A stretch of DNA of 23,152 bases, from NCBI GenBank assembly GCA_964392615.1, contig CAYMRB010000116.1:1-23152 (forward strand). Reading direction: 5' to 3'. The notes under the pieces were generated by a model that did no database searches, was not told where the DNA came from, and saw only the letters and a list, made by a program, of their open reading frames with translations. The stretch comes from CAYMRB01 sp964392615. Its GTDB lineage: Bacteria; Planctomycetota; UBA8108. A program made the translations under genes and the position numbers. How positions within the stretch are numbered: position 1 is the stretch's first letter; each line of letters opens with the position of its first letter. Positions 1-6,016 of this stretch are shown here, piece by piece.

Positions 1-160
1 CAGCACGGCGAGCTATGCGTCGCAAGACGACCTGCGCCTGCACTTCGGACTCGGCGACCTCGAGAAAGTCGATCGCGTCGAGATCCGCTGGCCGACGGGC
101 AAGACGTCGGTCGTGAAGGACCTGAAGGCGCGCCAGGTACACCGGATCAACGAGCCGTAG
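1..160 (+). CDS. FG-GAP/ASPIC-UnbV (CRTAC1-type) protein, C-terminal end only
   Basis: The reading frame enters from the left edge (first full codon at base 2) and stops at TAG 158-160. About 52 residues are visible. They contain the ASPIC/UnbV C-terminal signature 'LRLHFGLGDLEKVDRVEIRW' followed by 'PTGK', a stretch that normally closes proteins built of FG-GAP beta-propeller repeats. Such proteins are usually exported or surface exposed. The stop lies only 9 nt from the stop of the convergent gene at 170-1915, whose last 50 residues are clearly related ('RFGLGAAGRVERIEITWPDG'), so the two are paralogues placed tail to tail. A short GAGCC/GGCTC stem lies across the junction. The N-terminal part, signal peptide and propeller are outside the window, so only the C-terminal domain call is secure. 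Confidence 0.85.
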   Translation, partial: STASYASQDDLRLHFGLGDLEKVDRVEIRWPTGKTSVVKDLKARQVHRINEP

Positions 161-169
161 GCCGTAGGC

Positions 170-1915
170 TCATTCCGACTGCTGCACGGTCACGTAGCGA
201 TCCGCTTCGACGTCCCGCAGAACTTGCTGTGAGCCGTCCGGCCACGTGATCTCGATGCGCTCGACACGCCCCGCAGCGCCGAGACCGAAGCGGGGGCGGC
301 GATCGGACTGCGACAGGTACGTGACGCCTCCGTGCACGACAAAACGCTGCGTGCGGCCGCCCGCCGTGACGCGAACACTCGTGCCGATCGCATCGCGGTT
401 GCCGTTCTTCAAGACGAGCCGGAGGCCGATCCAATGGCCGCCGTCGGTCTCGTTCAGCAGGACCGCCGGCTCGGCCGCGAGGTTGCTGACGACGATGTCG
501 ATGTCGCCGTCGTTGTCGATGTCGCCGGCTGCCGTGCCGCGCGCGATCGTCAGCTGCCGGAAGTGCGAGCCGGCGTGCGCGGAGACGTCGACGAAACCGC
601 CCTCGCCGTCGTTCACCAAGAGCACGTCCCGCAGGCCATAGCGCTCGTCGTAGGGGATCTCCGCGCTGCGCAGCTTGACGAGGCGCACGCCGCCTGTCGA
701 GAAGTACAGGTCGAGATCACCGTCGTTGTCGTAGTCGAGAAACGACGGCGAGAAGCCCGTCTGAGACGACGTCGGCTGGGCGAGCCCCGCGGCCCACGAT
801 GTGTCGACGAAGAAGTCGCCGCGGTTGCTGTAGAGCGTGAAGACCTGCTCCCAGATACAAGGCGTGACGAGATCCATGCGCCCGTCGCCGTCGAAGTCGC
901 CGGCATCGACGCCCATCGAGGCTTCCGAAATGCCCAGGCAGTCGACCGCGACGCCGGCGGCGAGGGCGACTTCATCGAATGTGCCGTCGCCACGATTGCG
1001 GAACAGGAAGTTCTCCATGCTGTCGTTGGCGACGAAGAGGTCGGTGTCGCCGTCGTCGTCGAAGTCGAGCGCCGCGCAGCCCATGCCCTTGCCCCCCGGC
1101 TGCAGGATGCCGGCGGCCTCGGTCACGTCGATGAACGTGCCGTCGCGGTTGTTGCGGTACAGCCGGTCCGCGGCGCCCTTGAACGCCTTCGGCGAGGGGA
1201 AGTCGAGCACCTTCTTCTCGCCGATCCAGACGAACGCCTCGAAGCGAATCTGGATGTCGTAAGTCAGGTAATTCTGAACGTAGAGGTCGAGCCAGCCGTC
1301 GCGGTCGATGTCGAGGAACGTACAGCTCTGCCCCCAATCCGGCACGTTCGGCGGCGTCGCTCGGATCAGCCCCGAGGTGACGGTGACGTCGGCGAACGTG
1401 CCGTCGCCCTCGTTGCGATAGAGGATGTCCTGGCCGAAGTTGCTGACGTAGAGGTCGACGTCGCCGTCGTTGTCGAAGTCGGCGGTACAACACCCTTGTC
1501 CGAAGCCGGAATCGCCGACGCGCGCCTGAGCGGTGACGTCTCGGAACGTACCGTCGCCCTCGTTGTGGTAGAGCTGATTCGTGATCTCGGCGTCGGGATC
1601 GCCCAGCAGGTGGTTGCCGTTGACGAAGTAGATGTCGAGGAGACCGTCGCCGTCGTAATCGAAGAGGCCGACGCCGCCGCCCATGATCTCGGGATAGTGA
1701 AACTGCCCCGTCTCGCCGTTCTCGTGGCGAAACGCGATGCCGGAAGCGCGAGCGACATCGCGAAAGACCGGAGGCGCGCCGAGAGGAGACACGGCCGGCG
1801 GCGCGGTACGCCGGAAGATGCGCGGCGCGATCCAGAGGGTCACGAGGGCTCCGATCGCGATACCGAGAAGCGTCGCGGTCGAACGGAATACGAGGCGCCG
1901 AGTCGAGGTCGTCAT
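170..1915 (-). CDS. FG-GAP repeat / ASPIC-UnbV (CRTAC1-family) membrane-anchored protein
   Basis: A protein of 581 residues. An N-terminal hydrophobic segment (about 12-30) after a basic start suggests an uncleaved anchor or signal peptide. Seven Ca-binding-type D-x-D-x-D-G motifs of FG-GAP/VCBS repeats follow, near residues 87, 147, 202, 284, 341, 394 and 465, each usually paired with a 'N-x-G-D-G-T-F-x-D-V-T' strand. An ASPIC/UnbV domain fills about 495-575 ('RFGLGAAGRVERIEITWPDG'). This is the CRTAC1-like architecture, probably a seven-bladed propeller on the cell surface. Its ligand cannot be read from sequence. The ATG at 1915 was chosen because the frame upstream of it, open to 2548, runs antisense through the divergent TPR gene and has no family similarity. 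The start shares a 10-mer 15 nt upstream with the divergent gene. Confidence 0.93.
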   Translation of the reverse strand: MTTSTRRLVFRSTATLLGIAIGALVTLWIAPRIFRRTAPPAVSPLGAPPVFRDVARASGIAFRHENGETGQFHYPEIMGGGVGLFDYDGDGLLDIYFVNGNHLLGDPDAEITNQLYHNEGDGTFRDVTAQARVGDSGFGQGCCTADFDNDGDVDLYVSNFGQDILYRNEGDGTFADVTVTSGLIRATPPNVPDWGQSCTFLDIDRDGWLDLYVQNYLTYDIQIRFEAFVWIGEKKVLDFPSPKAFKGAADRLYRNNRDGTFIDVTEAAGILQPGGKGMGCAALDFDDDGDTDLFVANDSMENFLFRNRGDGTFDEVALAAGVAVDCLGISEASMGVDAGDFDGDGRMDLVTPCIWEQVFTLYSNRGDFFVDTSWAAGLAQPTSSQTGFSPSFLDYDNDGDLDLYFSTGGVRLVKLRSAEIPYDERYGLRDVLLVNDGEGGFVDVSAHAGSHFRQLTIARGTAAGDIDNDGDIDIVVSNLAAEPAVLLNETDGGHWIGLRLVLKNGNRDAIGTSVRVTAGGRTQRFVVHGGVTYLSQSDRRPRFGLGAAGRVERIEITWPDGSQQVLRDVEADRYVTVQQSE

Positions 1916-1930
1916 GGCTGTTCCGATGCT

Positions 1931-2015
1931 TCTGTCGGTGCGCCGATTCGTCGACGCGAGTCGCCGAGTGCGATACCGTAGGGAGGCCTGACCGGTACTC
2001 CCTTCCACCGACAGA
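1931..2015. promoter_or_regulatory. Mirrored 10-mer in a divergent promoter region
   Basis: The 115-nt gap between divergent ATGs at 1915 (-) and 2031 (+) holds a perfect 10-bp inverted repeat, TCTGTCGGTG at 1931-1940 and CACCGACAGA at 2006-2015. Read from each gene, the motif is CACCGACAGA-N15-ATG in both directions, with exactly the same 15-nt spacing. It could be a shared operator half-site, a 5'-UTR translational element or a weak Shine-Dalgarno context (AGA). No recognisable -35/-10 was assigned. Confidence 0.55.
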
Positions 2016-2030
2016 GAGCGTCTGTACGCG

Positions 2031-3230
2031 ATGTCTCGCCGTAGCGACAAGAAGAAACCCGGGCGCAAGGAACGAACGCGCCCCCAGGAGCCGTCTCGGA
2101 GCGTCGAGCATGCCGGCGGGGAGCGACAGGCCGACTCTGCGCGCGACGCTCGATTTGACGTCGGCGGTTGGCTCTTGTGGCTGGGGATCGGCATCGCCAT
2201 CGGCGCGGGCAGCGTCTGCGCTCGCGAGCTTCTTCGAGGCGAGACCGAGGCGCCACCCGTGACGAGCCCGGGCCCCTTCGGCGCGGCAGCCGGCCCGGCC
2301 ACGACGGCGGCCGGCGCACCGGACGCGCTCTTGCCGGGCGCCGAGGACCTCGTCGGTCCGAAGGGCGAGCTGCGACCGGGCGCGAAGAGGGGCCGGTTGG
2401 CATCGGACGGGTTCCCGCACCAGCGCAATGGACAAGCGCTGTTCGAGCGGCAGAGGTACACGAGGGCGTTCCAGGAGTTCCGCCGTGCAGCCGAGTTGGC
2501 ACCGGACGACCCGCGGCCGTACTTCGGCCTCGGGGAGGTGTTCCGCAACCTCGACCGCGGCGAGCAAGCCGCGAAGGCCTACCGCTGGTCCCTCCGTGCT
2601 GACGGAACGTATCTCGGCGCCAAGCTGCAGCTCGCGAATGTCCTGTGCGAGCTCGGGCAGAACGAGGAGTCGAACCGCCTGCTCGACGAGGTCGCGAAGG
2701 TCGCGCCGGGTGACTCCAACGTCTGGGCGCAGCGCGCGAAGAACGCGATGCGCCTCGGCAAGCCGGAGGTCGCCGTCGCCCAGCTCGAGCTCTACAACGC
2801 GGCAAAGGGGAAACAGGCGTGGGGCTACGCGAACCTCGGACGCGCGTACGCGGCGATCGGTCGCACTGGCGAAGCGGAGAGAGCCTTCCGGGTGGCGCTC
2901 GAGATCGATCCCAAACACGTCCTCGGCAATCTGTGGTTCGGCCAGCTCCTCGTCGCCAACGGGCGCCAGGATGAGGCGACGAAGATTCTCGATCTCTTCC
3001 AGGAGCTGCGGCGGCTGCAAGGGCTCGAGCAACGGCTCGAGCGGGCGCTCTTGAGGCGGCCGAACAGCGCCACCGTGTTGGCCAACCTCGCCATGACGCG
3101 CTACCGACTCGGGGAGTACCGCGACGCCGATGTCGTCCTCAAGCGCGCGTTGGAGTTGCAGCCGAACCACGCCGAGCTCCGCGATCTCGAACGGAAGCTG
3201 CGCGAAGCGCTCGGCAACAGCGGGCGGTGA
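2031..3230 (+). CDS. Membrane-anchored TPR-repeat protein
   Basis: A protein of 399 residues. A strongly basic N-terminus (MSRRSDKKKPGRKERTR) is followed by one transmembrane segment at about 44-64 ('GGWLLWLGIGIAIGAG'), then a Pro/Ala-rich linker to about 120. Tetratricopeptide repeats then run from about 130 to the end, for example 'NGQALFERQRYTRAFQEF', 'GYANLGRAYAAIGRTGEAER' and 'LANLAMTRYRLGEYRDADVV'. The topology suggests a cytoplasmic N-terminus and a periplasmic TPR scaffold for protein-protein contacts. It is divergent from the FG-GAP/ASPIC-UnbV gene and shares the CACCGACAGA-N15-ATG arrangement with it, which suggests joint expression. The stop TGA overlaps a possible GTG start of a 37-codon frame. 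The family is clear from the repeats; the partner is unknown. Confidence 0.92.
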   Translation: MSRRSDKKKPGRKERTRPQEPSRSVEHAGGERQADSARDARFDVGGWLLWLGIGIAIGAGSVCARELLRGETEAPPVTSPGPFGAAAGPATTAAGAPDALLPGAEDLVGPKGELRPGAKRGRLASDGFPHQRNGQALFERQRYTRAFQEFRRAAELAPDDPRPYFGLGEVFRNLDRGEQAAKAYRWSLRADGTYLGAKLQLANVLCELGQNEESNRLLDEVAKVAPGDSNVWAQRAKNAMRLGKPEVAVAQLELYNAAKGKQAWGYANLGRAYAAIGRTGEAERAFRVALEIDPKHVLGNLWFGQLLVANGRQDEATKILDLFQELRRLQGLEQRLERALLRRPNSATVLANLAMTRYRLGEYRDADVVLKRALELQPNHAELRDLERKLREALGNSGR

Positions 3231-3340
3231 CCCTGCCGCGACTTTGGCGTCCGATCGAAGCCCGCCGCACGGTCGACGCGTCGATCGAGAAGAACCTGGA
3301 CGCGCCGAAGGCGTTCTGCGAATCGCCTCCCCAGACCTGA
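3227..3340 (+). CDS. Possible small protein (37 aa), coupled to the TPR gene
   Basis: A GTG at 3227 overlaps the TGA of the TPR gene (GTGA) and opens a 37-codon frame ending TGA 3338-3340, five bases before a strong terminator-like hairpin. The peptide begins VTLPRLWRPIEARRTVDASI and has GC-rich third positions like its neighbours. It has no signal peptide, no TM segment and no family I recognise. Its placement (stop-start overlap on the left, hairpin on the right) is what a coupled small gene would show. It could equally be the former C-terminus of the TPR gene left by a frameshift, or chance. Confidence 0.3.
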   Translation: MTLPRLWRPIEARRTVDASIEKNLDAPKAFCESPPQT

Positions 3341-3345
3341 AAGAA

Positions 3346-3384
3346 GACGAGAGCGAGACCCGCTCGTGGAGCCTCGCTCTCGTC
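3346..3384. terminator. Bidirectional intrinsic terminator-like hairpin
   Basis: Perfect 12-bp arms GACGAGAGCGAG (3346-3357) and CTCGCTCTCGTC (3373-3384) are separated by a 15-nt loop, between convergent genes ending at 3230/3340 (+) and 3435 (-). Read on the minus strand the stem is followed by TTCTTTCA, a short U-rich tail, so it best serves the dockerin-type gene. On the plus strand there is no T tract. Confidence 0.7.
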
Positions 3385-3434
3385 ATGATCGCGTTGTGGC
3401 CTGTGCAATCAGCGCAGCACCGCGACGGCGTTCG

Positions 3435-4565
3435 TCACGGACAAGCGATCGGTGTCTCACAACCCAGGGCGACGTCGTCCTCGTCCGCGCTGATACCGCA
3501 CTCCGGGAACGGCGCCGGGATCCCGGGGCCGCCGAGGAAGTTGAAGTTCAGCGTGTAGATCGCATCGCCGACCTGGCCGATGACGTTGCCGTCGCCGTTG
3601 GAGTCGCAAGCGGCCATGCAAGACGGCACCGGGCCGCCGAGGAAGTTGAAATTCAGCGTGAAGATCGCATCGCCGACCTGGCCCGCGACCCGACCGTCGC
3701 CGTTGCAGTCGCCGCGCAGGAACGGGCCGACGCCCTCCGGCTCTACGGGACCGGCATCCATGATCTGCAAGCCGGCGATGCCGACGTGATTGAAACCGTC
3801 ACCCCAAGCTTGGATCTTGAGGGTCGCGTCCGTCAGCCCTTCGTAAAGAACGTAGTTGCCGACATCACCGGGAGCGACGATCTCGACGAGGTCACCGTTG
3901 GGTTCGCCGTCCAGCACATTGAACGGCATGCCTGCTAGCTCTGTCGGGTCGTCGGGAATCTCGTCGTTCACGCGGATCATGCCACCAGGGCCTCGACCCT
4001 GTTCTGTCCCCAGGTAGACGACCACGTCGTAGGACGCGAAGGGAAGGTCGGTGACCTCGACGTCGACGATCCTGGCGGGGAAGGGCTCACCCTCACCCGC
4101 GGGGCCGTCAAACTCGGTCCCCCTGACCAGGGAGCCCAGTAGCGTCGCGTTGGGCACGCTCGACGCATCGGCGTCGTCACGCACCTGATCCCACATGTAA
4201 GTGCCAGGATTGCGCATATGCACAACCTCGATCGTGGCAACGGCCCCTTCGGAGCCAGTGATCTCCATCGGAGCCGTCGACGTGGTGAAGGGAAACTGCT
4301 GGTAGTTGTCCCACTCCTCCGTACCCCAAATACCGGCCTCCTCGTCCCCTGGCTCCAACCACAGGGTGTCGATGTCAGGATCTCGGTCCGGGTCGGCAGG
4401 ATCCTCAGACCCCTCATCGCCCCAAATACCGCCATTGGCTCCCGGCCTGCCGGTGCTCCATATGTTCACGCTGAACATCTCCTGCGCGGCGGCCGCGGCG
4501 GCGAATGCCAGCAACGCGACAAGCGCAACCATCCCTCGAAAGCTCGCTTTCGTGAGTCGCTTCAT
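3435..4565 (-). CDS. Secreted protein with two C-terminal dockerin-like repeats
   Basis: A protein of 376 residues. The ATG at 4565 is fixed by a strong GGAGGGAG Shine-Dalgarno 7 nt upstream and by a classic signal peptide (MKRLTKASFRGMVALVALLA, then an Ala-rich stretch ending 'AAAAAAQ', cleavage probably near residue 28). The mature N-terminal ~270 residues form an acidic, Gly/Asp-rich, probably all-beta region ending 'FNHVGIAGLQIMDAGPVEPE' that I do not recognise. The C-terminus has two dockerin-type units, 'GDCNGDGRVAGQVGDAIFTL' and 'CDSNGDGNVIGQVGDAIYTL', each continuing NFNFLGG, with EF-hand-like Ca loops. This tail is common on planctomycete secreted proteins, where no cohesin partner is usually evident. 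Four Cys near the end may form disulfides. The hairpin at 3346-3384 lies downstream. Confidence 0.9.
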   Translation of the reverse strand: MKRLTKASFRGMVALVALLAFAAAAAAQEMFSVNIWSTGRPGANGGIWGDEGSEDPADPDRDPDIDTLWLEPGDEEAGIWGTEEWDNYQQFPFTTSTAPMEITGSEGAVATIEVVHMRNPGTYMWDQVRDDADASSVPNATLLGSLVRGTEFDGPAGEGEPFPARIVDVEVTDLPFASYDVVVYLGTEQGRGPGGMIRVNDEIPDDPTELAGMPFNVLDGEPNGDLVEIVAPGDVGNYVLYEGLTDATLKIQAWGDGFNHVGIAGLQIMDAGPVEPEGVGPFLRGDCNGDGRVAGQVGDAIFTLNFNFLGGPVPSCMAACDSNGDGNVIGQVGDAIYTLNFNFLGGPGIPAPFPECGISADEDDVALGCETPIACP

Positions 4566-4572
4566 TGCATTT

Positions 4573-4580
4573 CTCCCTCC
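4573..4580 (-). promoter_or_regulatory. Strong Shine-Dalgarno for the dockerin-type gene
   Basis: On the minus strand GGAGGGAG lies 7 nt upstream of the ATG at 4565. It decides this start over an upstream in-frame start at 4658, which would place 31 extra residues before the signal peptide. Confidence 0.8.
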
Positions 4581-4682
4581 AATGGCCTCGACAAGCTGGC
4601 GCGCCGCGCCCAATCCGCGGACACCTCCCACACTCCTGCCACCCACGCGGAATGTCAACTTTTCGAGCGGCCCCGGCGCACG

Positions 4683-4820
4683 TCATTTCGCCCTCGAGCG
4701 GGTCGAGCTCGGCTGCCGCGTCCGCAGGAACTCCCCGCGCAGCTCATCGCACCGCGCCCGCATCTGCCTCAGCACTTCGTCGTACTCCGCTCGACTCGGC
4801 CGAACAACGGCCGCCAGCAT
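4683..4820 (-). CDS. Possible small protein or gene remnant (45 aa)
   Basis: ATG at 4820 to TGA at 4683. The peptide has a charged, helical, coiled-coil-like middle ('EYDEVLRQMRARCDELRGEF') and codon use like the neighbouring genes, with GC-rich third positions. It begins 6 nt beyond the edge of the repeat pair and the frame stays open back through the repeat, so it may be the surviving 3' end of a gene disrupted by repeat insertion. I see no Shine-Dalgarno and no family signature. Confidence 0.27.
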   Translation of the reverse strand: MLAAVVRPSRAEYDEVLRQMRARCDELRGEFLRTRQPSSTRSRAK

Positions 4821-4825
4821 GGCCC

Positions 4826-4964
4826 TCGACATCGCGGCTGCGGTCGGGCAGCGGGCATTCACGTCGAGTGGTTCAACCGGACTACGCCGGACTGACGACC
4901 AGGGGCAGCAACGCGGAGAACGCGAATGCCAGCCCCGTGACATCGCGGCGGCGGTGGGGCAGGA
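4826..4964 (+). repeat. Dispersed intergenic repeat, tandem pair (period 111 bp)
   Basis: Two copies of the core GACATCGCGG(N)CGCGG(T)GGGCAG start at 4828 and 4939, 111 bp apart. The first continues into the long unit (GGGCAGCGGGC... through CCGGACTGACGACCAGGG). The second ends in the short form GGGCAGGATCAG. Orientation is opposite to all other copies in the window. The unit holds a GGTT-G-AACC hairpin at the place where another copy (22397-22414) has a different palindrome. Confidence 0.85.
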
Positions 4965-5008
4965 TCAGAGGCGCGTGGTGAGAGCGGTCGAGTGCGGAGT
5001 TCGTCACG

Positions 5009-5557
5009 ATGCGAAGCGGAGCGAAGAAAGCCGTTGTCTGGACCTGCAGTCTCGGCATCCTCGCGACCGTCGGCGCGACCGCGATGTCGTGGGACGCACT
5101 GACCGAGCGGTACTGGCTGTGGAAGCTCGAGACGGGCGACGCTGAGACGGCGCTCGCCGCAGCGGAAGAGCTGTCGCGTCGACACTCGGTGCGCGCGGTG
5201 CGGCCGCTCGTGGAGCGCATCCGCGCGGCGTCGACCGAAGTGGCGTACGGGTGGTCGGATCGACCGGGCCGACGCAGACGCGTGCCGGGCGAGATCGATC
5301 CGTCGTGCACGGATGCCTACTTACCGCCGCTGACGCTGTGCCTGCACGGCATCGGTCCGACGGCGACGACCGCGCTGCATCGCGAGATCGAGACCATGGA
5401 GGCGGAGATCGAGGTGCTGCACGCCGAGGTCGATCGAGTGTTGGAGCAAGCGGTTCTCCGCACGTACGAGGCGCTGCTCTGGGTGCGTCGCGCGTGGCGC
5501 GACGAGGGCCTCAGCGTCCACGCTGAGATGCCGGCGCAGCGGAGGATCATCTCCTGA
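5009..5557 (+). CDS. Short membrane-anchored HEAT-like protein (hypothetical)
   Basis: A protein of 182 residues starting at ATG 5009. A basic N-terminus (MRSGAKKAVV) and one hydrophobic segment (about 8-26) indicate a membrane anchor or signal peptide. Residues about 34-72 ('WKLETGDAETALAAAEELSR' then 'RHSVRAVRPLVERI') resemble a HEAT-like helical pair. Residues 128-160 ('HREIETMEAEIEVLHAEVDR') are predicted coiled coil. It is short for a HEAT protein and I cannot assign a function. The 5' end is duplicated 569 bp downstream, with most differences at third codon positions, which supports the reading frame and start. No terminator or clear Shine-Dalgarno is seen. The tandem repeat pair lies immediately upstream. 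Confidence 0.72.
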   Translation: MRSGAKKAVVWTCSLGILATVGATAMSWDALTERYWLWKLETGDAETALAAAEELSRRHSVRAVRPLVERIRAASTEVAYGWSDRPGRRRRVPGEIDPSCTDAYLPPLTLCLHGIGPTATTALHREIETMEAEIEVLHAEVDRVLEQAVLRTYEALLWVRRAWRDEGLSVHAEMPAQRRIIS

Positions 5558-5577
5558 CGGAGGCGATGAGAGCGACG

Positions 5578-5733
5578 ATGCGAAGCGGAGCGAAGAAGGC
5601 GGTCGTGTGGACGTGCGGTCTCGGCGTTCTCGTGCTCGTAGCGACGACGCGGCGGCGAGCAAATGGAGGATCGACGAATGCGCGCGGAGTCAAGAAGGCC
5701 CGCTTGCTGTTCATCGCCGGAGTCGGACGATGA
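5578..5733 (+). pseudogene. Truncated paralogue of the upstream HEAT-like gene (51 aa)
   Basis: ATG at 5578 opens 51 codons ending TGA 5731-5733, starting 20 nt after the previous stop. The first 20 residues (MRSGAKKAVVWTCGLGVLVL) match those of the 182-residue neighbour at 16 positions. The DNA is identical for the first 20 bases and then differs mainly at synonymous third positions (AAA/AAG, GCC/GCG, GTT/GTC, GTC/GTG, ACC/ACG), so both copies evolved as coding sequence. After about residue 24 the similarity ends and the HEAT-like region is absent. It is either a decayed duplicate or a real short membrane peptide. Confidence 0.55.
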
Positions 5734-5786
5734 ATTCCATCAGGATCCCGGCGGCTTCGGTGTGATGTGAGTTCGCCCTTCAATTG

Positions 5787-5845
5787 GCCCGGCGTATTCA
5801 GCGCGGATGGCTGTTCGGTCGCGTCTTGGCGCCGATACGCCGGGC
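5787..5845. repeat. 11-bp perfect inverted repeat upstream of the DUF5107 gene
   Basis: GCCCGGCGTAT (5787-5797) and ATACGCCGGGC (5835-5845) pair perfectly around a 37-nt loop, in the 283-nt gap between the truncated paralogue and the DUF5107-TPR gene. No T tract follows, so terminator function is doubtful; a 5'-leader structure or binding site is possible. A TTGACT (5857-5862) follows just downstream and could be a -35 box, but the -10 position (GATTGT at 5880-5885) is poor. Confidence 0.45.
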
Positions 5846-6016
5846 TGCTTGAAGTGTTGACTTGTCAGGTGAGTGGCGGGATTGTGGGAGGTGGTCCGCG
5901 GCGCTGGTCGCGGGGGTTCTTGGTGCGGATGGCGTCGGTGCGGGGCGCTTCGACGTGTCTGGAGGGCCTTGGGAAGGATGTTGCCGCGGCGAGGATTCCT
6001 ATCCGCCCAAGTTTCC

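Larger units (their letters stand above)
4566..5008. other. 443-nt spacer: possible -35 box, small frame and repeat pair
   Basis: This gap holds, from left to right, the Shine-Dalgarno of the dockerin-type gene, a perfect TTGACA on the minus strand (4653-4658) that could be its -35 box although no good -10 follows, a 45-codon minus-strand frame (4683-4820), and a tandem pair of the dispersed repeat (4826-4964). The last 44 nt before the ATG at 5009 show no clear Shine-Dalgarno. Confidence 0.5.

Noticed and set aside
332..1981. Long plus-strand open frame of 549 codons, rich in Val, Asp and Ala
   Set aside because: It is antisense to the FG-GAP/ASPIC-UnbV gene and its V-A-V-V-V-D pattern is the complement of the D-x-D-x-D-G repeats.
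1916..2548. N-terminal extension of the FG-GAP/ASPIC-UnbV gene to an upstream start at 2548
   Set aside because: The extension is antisense to the TPR gene, Arg/Ser/Pro-rich and without domain similarity, and it would bury the N-terminal anchor.
5678..5770. 30-codon frame with a good GGAGG Shine-Dalgarno
   Set aside because: It is too short, overlaps the truncated paralogue in another frame, and has no family or codon support.
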